This document shows, in pieces, positions 8,860 through 16,866 of a stretch of 64,000 nucleotides of DNA. A model generated the notes under the pieces. It was not told the DNA's origin. It was given only the letters and a program-made list of their open reading frames with translations, and searched no databases. Within the stretch, counting starts at the first letter, position 1. Every line of letters starts with the position of its first letter. Source of the stretch: Paraburkholderia fungorum. GTDB taxonomy: Bacteria; Pseudomonadota; Gammaproteobacteria; Burkholderiales; Burkholderiaceae. The position numbers and the translations under genes were made by a program. Location: contig NZ_FNKP01000004.1 in NCBI RefSeq assembly GCF_900099835.1, forward strand, positions 186,001-250,000, written 5' to 3'.

Positions 8860-9086
8860 GCTCACGACTCCGTTTGTTTTGCATGTCCCGTGGCCTACGG
8901 GTGTTTATTTAAAGAAGTATTTACTGAATAACGAGAACGCATGTCGTTCGAGCTATCACAGTCGAGATTACGCGGCATATTTCCTTCATCACCGGCAAAA
9001 GCTGCAAAAAAACACCATGCTTTCGGATGAAGCACGAAAATATTACGCGCGTAAGGTTCTTACCATCGGCAGATGCGCCGGTAACT
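8860..9086. other. Intergenic region, probable promoter of the coiled-coil/FlhC operon
   Basis: AT-richer than its flanks, with T-rich and A-rich runs. It lies between the 3' end of the NERD gene and the start of the coiled-coil gene. I see no gene and could not fix a promoter; the CTTGACTT box found before other minus-strand operons is absent here. Confidence 0.4.
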
Positions 9087-9800
9087 TTAGGAAAGATTTT
9101 TGGGAATTTGAGTTTTTTCTTGAGCCCGCAAACAGTGGCGGGCGATCGCCAACCCGTCAGGATCGGGCGTCCGCAGCGACTGGATGGCTCTCCACGCCAT
9201 ATTGACGTTGACGTCGCGCAGAGATGCGGCTTCGTGTCGGTACTTCCTCTCACGCAGCCATTGACCCAAGTCCGGGCGACGGATCAGATCGGCTGGAAGG
9301 TTCGGAGAGAGGAAGCATGTCTCGTTCGAGAACACACCGAGCCCTTCAATGGCCCATGAGGCGGGAAGGGCGGCCCGCAGAAACGCGACTTTTGAGCGGT
9401 TCTGCCGAAGCGGGCACCGACGGGTCTCTCGCTGGCCGCCCGCTCCGACCCGAACCACCGTACCGGGGTCTGTACCGGGCGCGATTTCGCCGGTCCAATG
9501 CTTCGTCTCGACGACGAAGATGCCAAACGGGGTGATGACCAGGTGATCGACCTCGGCAGTGGGGAAGGCCGTGCCCGGTGCATGATCGAGCAGAACCGCG
9601 GTCGGATGCAGATAGAAGTTCGCACCGCATAGCCAGGACAACACCTGGAGCAGTTCATCATGTACGAGCTTCTCGCCTGCGTCGCCCTGATGCTCGCTTC
9701 GCGCAATGGGCCAGCGTTCGTGTGAACGCGCCGTCTTATTGCGAGGGTAGGCGCGTCGAACAAGAAAGCCGATCAGTAACAGACAGAGGATGGTCGTCAT
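9087..9800 (-). CDS. NERD (nuclease-related) domain membrane protein
   Basis: A 237-residue protein. I start it at ATG 9800, which gives an N-terminal membrane segment MTTILCLLLIGFLV; the longer frame upstream runs through the promoter. The NERD core follows: GDAGEKLVHDELLQVL, then DHLVITPFGIFVVETKHWTG, with the E-x-K pattern of restriction-endonuclease-like folds. Domains of this type are found in DNA-processing and defence proteins, often membrane-tethered; the exact activity is unknown. It is transcribed alone from the CTTGACTT-type promoter at 9831-9857. Confidence 0.75.
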   Translation of the reverse strand: MTTILCLLLIGFLVRRAYPRNKTARSHERWPIARSEHQGDAGEKLVHDELLQVLSWLCGANFYLHPTAVLLDHAPGTAFPTAEVDHLVITPFGIFVVETKHWTGEIAPGTDPGTVVRVGAGGQRETRRCPLRQNRSKVAFLRAALPASWAIEGLGVFSNETCFLSPNLPADLIRRPDLGQWLRERKYRHEAASLRDVNVNMAWRAIQSLRTPDPDGLAIARHCLRAQEKTQIPKNLS

Positions 9801-9830
9801 GGTCGTTGAATCACGAGTTGGGATAAGACC

Positions 9831-9857
9831 TGTCTGCCGATCAAATCTGGAAGTCAA
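9831..9857 (-). promoter_or_regulatory. Promoter for the NERD gene (CTTGACTT type)
   Basis: Minus-strand TTGACT (9852-9857), 15-bp spacer, CAGACA (9831-9836). The start codon lies 31 bp downstream. Same spacing as the other five members of this promoter group; the -10 is weak. Confidence 0.45.
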
Positions 9858-9919
9858 GTTTGCGTCCGGCAGAGCGCGCAACGGGTTGTTGATCTCGCGC
9901 CTTACGTAGTGCTTTCATC

Positions 9920-9982
9920 GTGCCTGAGAAAGCTATTTGTTTTTGTGAAGCATTCGGGTTTAAGACCTTCAACCGGTTGACG
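9920..9982 (+). repeat. 63-bp dispersed repeat, copy 1
   Basis: Matches the copy at 31114-31176 at 53 of 63 positions. It contains GAAAGC (9928-9933), GTTTTTGTG, AAGCATTC and the perfect 12-bp palindrome TCAACCGGTTGA. The left half belongs to the same family as the upstream boxes of six plus-strand promoters. It lies between a minus-strand gene start and a plus-strand operon, as the other copy does. Probably a binding site for a plasmid regulator. Confidence 0.65.
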
Positions 9983-10023
9983 TGCATCGATCCCGAGCGG
10001 GATCGCACATAACGCATGCTGGT

Positions 10024-10117
10024 CAAAGCTGCATCCGTTTGTCGAGCATTCGGCCCGGGTGCGTCCCACCGCACGCGCTAACCTTGATTCATTCCGGCGT
10101 CGCTCCCGACGCATCGA
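10024..10117 (+). promoter_or_regulatory. Shared-architecture promoter E
   Basis: Upstream box CAAAGC (10024) ... GTTTGTCGAGCATT, 55 bp to -10 TAACCT (10079-10084), then the initial transcribed hairpin GCGTC (10097-10101) / GACGC (10108-10112) followed by ATCGA. It would drive the 10324-14073 gene series. No good -35 hexamer is present, which suggests activator dependence. Confidence 0.55.
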
Positions 10118-10323
10118 CATTGGCACAGTGACTGCCGTCGCCCAGCTTCGCGGTATCCATCGTCAGCTCACTTTCTTCCTTTGTGCGTGAAACTCTTCCG
10201 TCAGTGCTTCCATGAGCACGCACGAAAGCGCTTCGCGCCGGTTTTTCCTGCTCTGCTGAGCATCGAAACCACCGGACGCTGTCCGGACATTCCCTTGTGC
10301 GTGAAATTTTTCTGGAGAGAAAA
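10118..10323 (+). promoter_or_regulatory. Long 5' leader before the 10324 gene
   Basis: A non-coding leader of about 200 nt. It contains two similar stretches, TTTGTGCGTGAAACTCTTCC (from about 10180) and CTTGTGCGTGAAATTTTTC (from about 10295), and a GCTGTCCGGAC-type hairpin. The second stretch runs into GGAGAG, the ribosome site of the next gene. No open frame in it looks coding. Confidence 0.45.
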
Positions 10324-10707
10324 ATGCTGAAAGTCCTGTTCAAAGATGCACTCAAATCGCCGGGCAAGCTGCTCGCCCTGTGTCTTGTCGTGTATCTCGC
10401 TGCGGCGTCGTTCTTCGTTGCGGGCTTCCTCCTGTTGGTTGCAGCTCGCTGGATTCAGAAATCCATGCAGCAGAAAGCGAAAGCCATCGCAGCGGCCGAT
10501 GCAGAAGCAGAAGCCGCACGCATCGAGACTGAAAAGCTCGCTGCTGCAGCACGCGCTGCCCAGGCTGCTAAGACTGCAGTTGCCGATACGCCTGTCGCAT
10601 CGGCAACCGGACCCGCTGCTAACGACCCGAGTGCAAGTCAGTCTACGGCCCTGCCGCAATATGCCAAATCGGCCGTAGTCATTCCGTTCAGAACGGGCAC
10701 CCAGTAA
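10324..10707 (+). CDS. Membrane-anchored Ala-rich protein, function unknown
   Basis: A 127-residue protein starting at ATG 10324 with GGAGAG upstream. Residues about 16-42 form one membrane span (LALCLVVYLAAASFFVAGFL), followed by an Ala/Glu/Lys-rich helix (about 50-90) and a low-complexity tail ending VVIPFRTGTQ. Expected topology: short cytoplasmic N-terminus, helical soluble tail. First gene of the replication-accessory series; no family recognised. Confidence 0.6.
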   Translation: MLKVLFKDALKSPGKLLALCLVVYLAAASFFVAGFLLLVAARWIQKSMQQKAKAIAAADAEAEAARIETEKLAAAARAAQAAKTAVADTPVASATGPAANDPSASQSTALPQYAKSAVVIPFRTGTQ

Positions 10708-10763
10708 CGGGTCGCCTCCACCCTTACCGTCTCCTGTCTTTTCGGAGACGGTCCTCTACCCAC

Positions 10764-10815
10764 GCCGGGAATTCATTCCCGGTCACGGGCGATGAGCTTC
10801 CCGGCATTCCGGAGC
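10764..10815 (+). promoter_or_regulatory. Switch-like 5' leader of the 10822 gene
   Basis: GCCGGGAA (10764-10771) can pair with the adjacent TTCCCGG (10776-10782) or with the later TTCCCGGC (10798-10805). The latter can also contact CCGGAGC (10809-10815), which holds the Shine-Dalgarno. This is the X / X' / X'' layout that recurs before many genes here. Confidence 0.5.
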
Positions 10816-10821
10816 AATCTC

Positions 10822-11250
10822 ATGGAAACGCATGTGGCTGCTTGGCAGCTGGACATGTTCGGCGATCCGTCGCCGGTTCACATCAATACCGCCAAACCGG
10901 ACCCGCTACCTGATCCTCATCTGTGGAGCGAGTCGGTGCGTGACAAGATGGTCGACGCACTGATCTCTCTCGCAAGAGACAGCAGGCGCGGCGACAGCAT
11001 GCCCGAGTCCCTGATGGACTGCGCCTCGATGCTCTCCGACCGCCTCGTGAACAGAAAGGTGGATGCCGCTGACTACGCGGCGACGCTTGGCTGGATCATG
11101 GGTTATTGGGATGGAGCCGTGTCGTACCAGCACGTATGCGATGTAAGCGGCACGAACCCTGAATGCATGCGCGATGTCATTCTGGAAAACGCGCTTCTCA
11201 GCCACGATCTCCAGAATCTGCAGCGCGCGTGCTTCGGCACGTTGCTTTAG
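10822..11250 (+). CDS. Plasmid backbone protein, function unknown
   Basis: A 142-residue protein. I choose ATG 10822 (METHVAAWQLDMFGDPSP) because GGAG lies 8 bp upstream; an ATG at 10792 falls inside the hairpin leader. It appears globular and mostly helical, with no membrane segment or metal motif. It is followed 9 bp later by the KfrB-like gene, so the two are probably co-translated. No family recognised. Confidence 0.65.
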   Translation: METHVAAWQLDMFGDPSPVHINTAKPDPLPDPHLWSESVRDKMVDALISLARDSRRGDSMPESLMDCASMLSDRLVNRKVDAADYAATLGWIMGYWDGAVSYQHVCDVSGTNPECMRDVILENALLSHDLQNLQRACFGTLL

Positions 11251-11259
11251 GAGCGCACC

Positions 11260-12096
11260 ATGGCTCGTCACGCTGCTTTTTTCACCCGGGTTCTTGCCGA
11301 GCTTTTTCCTGGCAAGCCTGTCGTCACCACTCCCACTCCCACTTCCACCTCAACGCCAACGCCGGCAGCGACACGATCGCCGTCATCGCCTGTTTCTCCA
11401 TCGGGGCCGCGCATCATCGGGCAGGGCGCCGACAATGAAACGCACATCACGATCGCTGACGAGCCGAACCTGTTCGTTGAAGAGGCCGATTGCGTGGTGC
11501 AGTTCCGACCGGCATTCGATGAACAGGCCAGTCAGACCCAGTTCGGTCTGAAAATCCTCCCCGAGCTTGCACCGCACTGGTCGCAGGTTCACGTCCATCG
11601 CTGTTCGCTGAAAGACGCGATCCGCACAGCGATCCGTTCGCCGTCGGGTGCGACCAGCGCCGCCGTGAAAGCTGTGTCGGTCTCGGCAGATGCGGCTGAA
11701 GCGCCTGTTTCGTCGTCCGCGTCAACCGTGCGGTCGCCTGAGGCAGTTCCTGTCCGCCGAAGCGTTCAGCGCGAACAGCGTCACGACACGGCAGCGGTGA
11801 TCGGTCGTGTTGTTTCATGGGGTGAAGAGAAGTTTCCTGATCGCAAATCGGGTGCGGCTTCGCGCTTCTACACCTCGTTTGCGATGCATCTCGACACAGT
11901 TGCTGGTGAGCGCACTCTACAGGGCGAAGGCCTGAAGGAAGCGATCGCCGAATCGGGCTGCGTCGTCGGCGATCATGTTTCAGTGCGGCGCCTCAGGAAG
12001 ATAAAGGTCCCTGCGATCCGCGCTGACGGCAGTCCAAAAATCGTCGATGGGCAACAGGTCATGTGGGACAAATGGCTCTGGTCAATCACTAAATAA
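11260..12096 (+). CDS. Protein with C-terminal KfrB-like domain
   Basis: 278 residues, ATG preceded by AGGAGCG. Residues about 20-50 are a Thr/Pro/Ser linker; the middle is an unrecognised globular part. The last about 100 residues ([32 protein letters not shown], then [20 protein letters not shown]) resemble the KfrB/LPD-type small beta domain found in plasmid KfrB and relaxase-associated proteins. Position directly before ssb and a primase suggests a role in plasmid replication or maintenance. The domain call is from pattern memory only. Confidence 0.55.
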   Translation: MARHAAFFTRVLAELFPGKPVVTTPTPTSTSTPTPAATRSPSSPVSPSGPRIIGQGADNETHITIADEPNLFVEEADCVVQFRPAFDEQASQTQFGLKILPELAPHWSQVHVHRCSLKDAIRTAIRSPSGATSAAVKAVSVSADAAEAPVSSSASTVRSPEAVPVRRSVQREQRHDTAAVIGRVVSWGEEKFPDRKSGAASRFYTSFAMHLDTVAGERTLQGEGLKEAIAESGCVVGDHVSVRRLRKIKVPAIRADGSPKIVDGQQVMWDKWLWSITK

Positions 12097-12107
12097 AGGA
12101 GTTTCAG

Positions 12108-12686
12108 ATGGCATCTGTGAACAAGGTCATTCTCGTGGGCAACCTCGGAGCCGACCCTGAAGTACGTTATCTGCCCAGCGGAGACGCTGTGGCCAACATC
12201 CGTCTGGCCACAACCGATCGCTACAAGGACAAGGCGTCGGGTGAAATGAAAGAAGCAACTGAGTGGCATCGCGTGTCGTTCTTCGGACGGCTCGCAGAGA
12301 TCGTTTCGGAATATCTGAAGAAAGGTTCGTCGGTCTACCTCGAGGGACGTATTCGTACCCGTAAGTGGCAGGCCCAGGATGGCACTGATCGTTACTCGAC
12401 AGAGATCGTCGCGGACCAGATGCAGATGCTCGGTGGCCGCAATCGTGACGACGGCAACGGTGACGGTGACTTCGAACAGCGGGGCAGCTCACGCGCTCAA
12501 CGTTCAGCGCCGGCGTCCCGAGCATCAAACGCCGCTGACAACGTTGGAACCCGTGCTCACCCTCCGCAGTCGTCAGCTGGTGGTGGCGGTGGCACGCGTG
12601 CGCCGGCTGGCGGTGGCTTCGACGAGATGGACGACGACATTCCCTTCCGGGAATATCACCCGCGGGCGGCCTGGTCGGCCATCTGA
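12108..12686 (+). CDS. ssb: Single-stranded DNA-binding protein
   Basis: A 192-residue SSB with a complete OB-fold start ([20 protein letters not shown], then [39 protein letters not shown]). A Gly/Ser-rich linker leads to the partner-binding acidic tip DMDDDIPF-like motif (MDDDIPF). Unusually that tip is not the C-terminus: twelve more residues ([12 protein letters not shown]) follow before the stop. AAAGGAG precedes the ATG. It coats single-stranded DNA during plasmid replication or transfer and is followed by a primase. Confidence 0.95.
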   Translation: MASVNKVILVGNLGADPEVRYLPSGDAVANIRLATTDRYKDKASGEMKEATEWHRVSFFGRLAEIVSEYLKKGSSVYLEGRIRTRKWQAQDGTDRYSTEIVADQMQMLGGRNRDDGNGDGDFEQRGSSRAQRSAPASRASNAADNVGTRAHPPQSSAGGGGGTRAPAGGGFDEMDDDIPFREYHPRAAWSAI

Positions 12687-12927
12687 TCCCGAAAAGCCTC
12701 ACCCTCGTCAGCAACCTCTCCTGTATTGCCTCACCTTTGTTGCATCGACACACCTTCGGGTGTGTCGTGCGACGCAACTCCTCGCCATGTCGGCGACATC
12801 GCTTCTTCCCTTTCCAAGCCGTTTGCTGAAAAAAGCTGCCCGCTCGAGCGCGGACCGCTTTTTTGAGCACGCGTTTTCGCGCCTGTCTCAGGCACCGACC
12901 AACCCACTTCCACTTTGGAGAGTGAAC
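12687..12927 (+). other. Hairpin-containing leader between ssb and the primase
   Basis: About 240 bp with no convincing gene. It contains the strong hairpin CGACACACC-TTCG-GGTGTGTCG (about 12748-12769) and a later GC-rich region. The primase frame is open through here, but the first ATG with a Shine-Dalgarno (TTGGAGAG) is at 12928, so I treat this as untranslated leader. Confidence 0.45.
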
Positions 12928-14073
12928 ATGAATGCATCTGGACGCGGGCTTTCACCCGAGAAGTACGAGTGGCTGCAACGCAAGCTGAAGGAATTCAGGC
13001 TCTCTCCGGAGGCGTGGATTTCGACATTGATGAGTTATGGCATTCCCGCCGATTCCCTGACCGGCAATGGGGCACCATGCCCGATCTGCGGCGGTGATGA
13101 CCGCTTTACCTATGACAACAGGAACGGTCGTGGTGACTGGGTTTGCCGCCAATGCAACGGTGGCAATCCCGGTGCAGGCGATGGCCTCCAGCTCATCTCG
13201 AAAGTAAGCGGCATCGGACTTTATCGACTGATATGCCAACTCGAGGGGAGTGCGCCGCGACCGTTGCCTGCGGTCTGCAATGAAAAAGCACCCAAGCCCA
13301 AAAGCAAGGTCGATCCTGCCTTCGTTGAGAAGATTCTGAATTCAACCTGGGAGAATGATTGTGCGCCGCTCGAACCCGGCGGATTCGCGATGCAGTATCT
13401 AGCAGGTCGGGTCCCGGGGTTGTCAGTCGAGCCATCGAAAGCCCTGCGTTTCGGCATGCTGGAATACCGCGACAACGACAGGTCAGTGCTTGGCACGTGG
13501 CCCGGGATCGTCGCGCGATATGTTTTGCCGGACGGACGGCTCGGGACGTTGCACCGGACCTATCTCGATCACCGTGTACCGAAGAAGGCCGAGATCATTT
13601 CAGCAAGCGGGGAGATTCTTGATCCCAAGAAGAACCACATTACGCTGAACCCTCTGCTAGGGGGAGCTGTTCGACTGATGGACCCGGTCGATGGAGAAAT
13701 CGGCGTGGGAGAGGGCCTTGAATCGGCGTATGGCGCGCACATGGAATTTGATGTGCCTGTCTGGTACTGCCTGAACAAGGATCTTCTGCGGCAGTTCGTG
13801 GTTCCTCATGGGCTCTGTATCAAGGTCGTCCACATCTTCATGGACTTCGATGAGATCGACCCCAGGACCCGAAAGTCGCCAGGCGTCGCGGCGGCATTAC
13901 AACTGGCAGCTCGCTTGCGTGCCGACGGATATCGCGTTGTGTTGCATCGCCCGAAGCGCCGTGGGCATGACTTCTGTACCGAGTGGAACGAGTTGTGGCA
14001 GCTCAGGCATAAAAGGTCAATGCAAATGCAGCATCGTTCTGTTTATTCGCGGCAAGCTATTGCCGCTCAGTAG
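12928..14073 (+). CDS. Zinc-ribbon / Toprim-type primase-like protein
   Basis: 381 residues from ATG 12928. An N-terminal helical segment is followed by a zinc ribbon with C51, C54, C73 and C76 (APCPICGGDDRFTYDN, then WVCRQCNGG), the form seen in P4 alpha/DnaG-type primases. The C-terminal part has GIGVGEGLESAYG-like and VHIFMDFDEID motifs expected for a Toprim catalytic core (VGEGLESA near residue 264, MDFDEID near 306). It would synthesise primers for plasmid DNA replication or transfer. Follows ssb in the same series. Confidence 0.85.
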   Translation: MNASGRGLSPEKYEWLQRKLKEFRLSPEAWISTLMSYGIPADSLTGNGAPCPICGGDDRFTYDNRNGRGDWVCRQCNGGNPGAGDGLQLISKVSGIGLYRLICQLEGSAPRPLPAVCNEKAPKPKSKVDPAFVEKILNSTWENDCAPLEPGGFAMQYLAGRVPGLSVEPSKALRFGMLEYRDNDRSVLGTWPGIVARYVLPDGRLGTLHRTYLDHRVPKKAEIISASGEILDPKKNHITLNPLLGGAVRLMDPVDGEIGVGEGLESAYGAHMEFDVPVWYCLNKDLLRQFVVPHGLCIKVVHIFMDFDEIDPRTRKSPGVAAALQLAARLRADGYRVVLHRPKRRGHDFCTEWNELWQLRHKRSMQMQHRSVYSRQAIAAQ

Positions 14074-14162
14074 CGCCGGAACATCGGCGATCTTTAACCT
14101 GCCCGGTGGGGATGTTCCCCACCGGGAATATCGCGTCGGGCCTTTTTCTTTGGAGTAGGAAA

Positions 14163-14387
14163 ATGGGCTCTTTCCGTGTTCTGGTGGGTGGTTTTGCGAT
14201 TGTTGGCACGACTGGCGCAGCGGGTGGACATCAGCCGGCGCCGAAGTCGAAAGCAGTGGCGTTTGATGTCATCGATCGTCGGGGGATGGGCATTACACAG
14301 TACCTATGCCGCGATCAGCCGTTTGACGAGGCATGGGATTTTTGCACGCGACGTCTTGCGATTGTGGTTACAACCAGGCCGCACTAA
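14163..14387 (+). CDS. Small plasmid backbone protein, function unknown
   Basis: 74 residues from ATG 14163 (MGSFRVLVGGFAIVGTTGA), with TTGGAG upstream. The N-terminus is weakly hydrophobic; the C-terminus is globular with two cysteines. The leader upstream carries the hairpin CCCGGTGGG / CCCACCGGG (about 14100-14124). A terminator follows the gene directly. Confidence 0.55.
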   Translation: MGSFRVLVGGFAIVGTTGAAGGHQPAPKSKAVAFDVIDRRGMGITQYLCRDQPFDEAWDFCTRRLAIVVTTRPH

Positions 14388-14397
14388 CTTCTTGAAA

Positions 14398-14432
14398 CAG
14401 CAGCGCACCTTCGGGTGTCGCTGCTTTTTTTT
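14398..14432 (+). terminator. Rho-independent terminator
   Basis: AGCAGCG-CACC, TTCG loop, GGTG-TCGCTGCT, then eight T. It ends the plus-strand replication-accessory series and may also serve the convergent minus-strand genes. Confidence 0.85.
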
Positions 14433-14444
14433 CGTCCATTGGTT

Positions 14445-14699
14445 TTAGTGGAAGATTCGAAGGTAAATCACGAAGGCCTTGAACAGCGGTCGTCCCAAAC
14501 GCCACAGGCCCGTTGCCCAGACCAGGCCAACCTGGCAGAAGATCAGGAACGCGCCACCGAGGTGCTCTGAGTACGGAAAGAGCTTGACGCCGACCACGAA
14601 GCAGGCGAGAAACAACACGATCAATAGGGCGCGCTGTACAAGGAACGGCAGCGCGTTGAACTTGCGGTAGTACGGTACCAGGTAATCTATCGGGTCCAT
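14445..14699 (-). CDS. Small two-span membrane protein, function unknown
   Basis: 84 residues with two hydrophobic spans (about 22-40 FLVQRALLIVLFLACFVVG and 48-66). The start lies 3 bp after the stop of the 48-residue gene, so the two form an operon. No family recognised. Both small membrane proteins sit upstream of the convergent end of the replication series. Confidence 0.6.
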   Translation of the reverse strand: MDPIDYLVPYYRKFNALPFLVQRALLIVLFLACFVVGVKLFPYSEHLGGAFLIFCQVGLVWATGLWRLGRPLFKAFVIYLRIFH

Positions 14700-14702
14700 C
14701 AG

Positions 14703-14849
14703 TTATTCTCCCTTCAGCTTTTCCGATACTGCGTGAGCAATATCGCCGCAATACCAGCCAGCCACGCAGCAGGCTACAAACGTTGCAACACCAAGCCACG
14801 AGTGCGGCTTGTGAATTTGGGAAACAGCGGTCTGGATCAGCATACTCAT
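14703..14849 (-). CDS. 48-residue membrane protein
   Basis: ATG 14849 has GAGGAG eight bases upstream, which decides the start over a longer frame. One membrane span (LGVATFVACCVAGWYCG, about residues 19-35). Function unknown; operon partner of the 84-residue membrane protein. Transcribed from the CTTGACTT-type promoter at 14916-14942. Confidence 0.6.
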   Translation of the reverse strand: MSMLIQTAVSQIHKPHSWLGVATFVACCVAGWYCGDIAHAVSEKLKGE

Positions 14850-14915
14850 CGAAATCTCCTCTGAATTAATTACGGGTGCATGGCATGTTTCGCGGCGAAC
14901 ATCGGTGCATAACCC

Positions 14916-14942
14916 ATCTTCGCATCTGTATTTAAAAGTCAA
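14916..14942 (-). promoter_or_regulatory. Promoter of the small membrane protein operon (CTTGACTT type)
   Basis: Minus-strand TTGACT (14937-14942), 15-bp spacer, GAAGAT (14916-14921), about 65 bp before the start codon. Confidence 0.5.
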
Positions 14943-15071
14943 GTTGCCGCCAGCAGCCGTTGGCTATTTCGACATACGTTAGCCATGGACGGATTAACGG
15001 CGCGGCGATCGGATTTTCAAGGGAGATCGGGGAGCGCACCGGGTTGTGGTCGGTGCGCTGGCTTTCTTCAA

Positions 15072-15440
15072 CTAAAAAAAGCTGCCGAATGCATCGGCGA
15101 TCTGCTCTACGTCGTGCCCCTCGCATGCCTGCGCCTCGTTGGCGTTTAACGCAACTGTGTATCCGGTCGGTGCAACCAGAAATTCGGCGTTCGCGTTGGA
15201 TCGCTGGCTGTTCGCGAAGGTGGTGTTATGTGGCGTCAACATTTCCTCTGGCGGTGCGGCATGGGCCTCGACGGACGATATTGCAATGGGCTTCGCCTGG
15301 TCGCCGCGTAACGCGGCCTCCGCGAGCGACCGCAATAGCGCGGCCCGCTCCCTGTATGACGCCGCCCGTCCGAGCCGCTCGTGCAACAACGGCGTGGTCA
15401 CCGCGTCGATGACCAGCTTCATGTCGAACTTCCCGCTCAT
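15072..15440 (-). CDS. Partition-operon second protein (StbB-like position)
   Basis: 122 residues; its ATG overlaps the stop of the ParM-like gene (ATGA), so translation is coupled. N-terminal helical region (MKLVIDAVTTPLLHERLGRA, SYRERAALLRSLAEAAL) followed by a less structured C-terminus. In ParM/StbA operons the downstream gene encodes the DNA-binding adaptor (ParR/StbB); no clear ribbon-helix-helix is visible here, so this role is inferred from position only. Confidence 0.6.
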   Translation of the reverse strand: MSGKFDMKLVIDAVTTPLLHERLGRAASYRERAALLRSLAEAALRGDQAKPIAISSVEAHAAPPEEMLTPHNTTFANSQRSNANAEFLVAPTGYTVALNANEAQACEGHDVEQIADAFGSFF

Positions 15441-16453
15441 GCTTTCGCGGTCGCGCGCTCGCGGGTGAGACCAGCTTCACCCACAACCAGAAAGCCCTTC
15501 GCGTTGGCCATGCAGGGGGTGTCGATGACCTCCAGTGCGACGCGCGGAAAAGCCTTCCGGATTGCGGGTGCATACAGGGCGCCGCCCCCGCCCGAGAGGA
15601 TGATGGAACGGACATTCGTCAACTGCCCCACGTTGTTCTGCATCTCCTTGACGACCCCCGCAATCATCGGTTGCGAGTTCTCGAGGTACGGATCGAGATC
15701 AATGTCGTTGCCGTAAAAGAAGAACGGCTTGCGCTCGCGCAGAGCCTTGTCGATGCGTTCGATGTCGTCGACCTGTTCGTCCTGGTCGCGTGAAATGAGC
15801 GAAGCGATCCGCTGGTAGATCTGCGATGCGCCACCGGGAATCCCGTTGCTTCGCTTGTCGTCCATCGTGAACCCGTTCGCATACACCCAGTCGGTCGTGA
15901 AATAGCCGACGTCGACCACAAGGTGCGCACTATCCCGGCCAAATTCGTTCTGCCGGTTTGCAGACGCTGCAACCAGCGATCCGAGCGGTTGGGGGATCAC
16001 AACGACCTTGTCGATCGTGACGCGACCGGCGCCGAAATCGAACAGCCCCGTAAAGCGATCGCGCAGTGCGGCCGAATACTTTTTCATGTTGTGTACGGGA
16101 AGCCCAAGTACAAGCCGCGCGACATGGGTGACGCCAGCGAAGTGGAACGCGCCGGCGAGCAGTGCAGCGTAGTTGTCGGAGAGCACAAAATCGTTCGACA
16201 GCGCGCGCCCCGTGTTGCCATAGGCAGCCGTCAGCGAAACGTCGGGGCCGACTTCGTATTCGATCTGATCGAGAATCACGGTCACGACCTTGCGGGCAAT
16301 CAGTACGCCGTCACCGTACCCGGACAGTGCGCGGCTCGCGGTCAGCGGAGCAAGGGACGGGAACATACCCGTTGCGATGCTGCCACTTGCAGCACGGTGA
16401 GCGTATTTAGTATTGCCGTAACCGACATCAACAGCGAAGACAGAAGTTTTCAT
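15437..16453 (-). CDS. ParM/StbA-family actin-like ATPase (PRTRC system protein D type)
   Basis: 338 residues. ATG 16453 is chosen because GGAG lies five bases upstream; a TTG just before it is possible. Actin-fold signatures: phosphate-1 loop VDVGYGNTKY near residue 7, VVDVGYFTTDWV near 180 (phosphate-2), and ILSGGGGALY near 282 (adenosine loop). Such proteins polymerise and push plasmid copies apart. PRTRC cassettes usually carry a StbA-like member called protein D, and the rest of that cassette lies at 33.8-39.8 kb. The upstream region holds inverted repeats that could be the centromere/operator. Confidence 0.85.
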   Translation of the reverse strand: MKTSVFAVDVGYGNTKYAHRAASGSIATGMFPSLAPLTASRALSGYGDGVLIARKVVTVILDQIEYEVGPDVSLTAAYGNTGRALSNDFVLSDNYAALLAGAFHFAGVTHVARLVLGLPVHNMKKYSAALRDRFTGLFDFGAGRVTIDKVVVIPQPLGSLVAASANRQNEFGRDSAHLVVDVGYFTTDWVYANGFTMDDKRSNGIPGGASQIYQRIASLISRDQDEQVDDIERIDKALRERKPFFFYGNDIDLDPYLENSQPMIAGVVKEMQNNVGQLTNVRSIILSGGGGALYAPAIRKAFPRVALEVIDTPCMANAKGFLVVGEAGLTRERATAKA

Positions 16454-16490
16454 CAAGACTCCATTGAGTAAAGGGATTTACGAAGAAGTG

Positions 16491-16631
16491 GCAGATAACT
16501 GACAGATAACTATTAGGTTGGCCCGTCGCATCTGAGTCACCCCGGCGAACTATCAGATAACTGACACTTAAGTGTCAGTTCGCCTATGCGCCGAAGGTTG
16601 ATCTGGTCGAACTGATACTTTTCTGTCAGTT
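16491..16631. promoter_or_regulatory. Operator / centromere-like repeat cluster upstream of the ParM-type operon
   Basis: Three copies of CAGATAACT (16492, 16503, 16554), the perfect 20-bp palindrome ACTGACACTTAAGTGTCAGT (16560-16579), and a related imperfect palindrome built on AACTGA ... TCAGTT (16610-16631). Such arrays upstream of partition genes bind the adaptor protein for segregation and autoregulation. They lie between the TTGACT promoter and the start codon. Confidence 0.7.
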
Positions 16632-16644
16632 CTGCCTGGTTTCC

Positions 16645-16671
16645 AGTCTAGCGAGCCGCCAGCGAAGTCAA
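16645..16671 (-). promoter_or_regulatory. Promoter of the ParM-type operon (CTTGACTT type)
   Basis: Minus-strand TTGACT (16666-16671), 15-bp spacer, TAGACT (16645-16650). Transcription would run through the palindromes at 16491-16631, which suits autorepression. Confidence 0.6.
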
Positions 16672-16677
16672 GTCAGC

Positions 16678-16770
16678 GAAAGCCAGCAGGTTCCGCGCAG
16701 CTTTCGCGTGCCGTGATCGGGCGAAACAGGCTATGCTTGGCATTACCTACCGCGTCCACGGACGCATCGA
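16678..16770 (+). promoter_or_regulatory. Shared-architecture promoter A
   Basis: Upstream box GAAAGC (16678-16683), 54 bp to -10 TATGCT (16732-16737), then ACC-GCGTC (16752-16756) / GACGC (16761-16765) ATCGA. No coding gene follows at once; the transcript would meet the terminator at 16839-16863 after about 120 nt. Confidence 0.6.
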
Positions 16771-16838
16771 ATGAGAGTGCCAGGCACTCGCTCGTCTTTT
16801 CCCCTGCCCGCAACGGGCGAAACTCACCGCAGTGACGG

Positions 16839-16863
16839 GGCCGCACAATGAGGCGGCCTTTTT
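16839..16863 (+). terminator. Probable terminator or attenuator
   Basis: GGCCGC (16839-16844), eight-base loop, GCGGCC (16853-16858), then five T. It would end a leader RNA of about 120 nt started at promoter A, or attenuate reading into the region beyond. Confidence 0.6.
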
Positions 16864-16866
16864 CTG

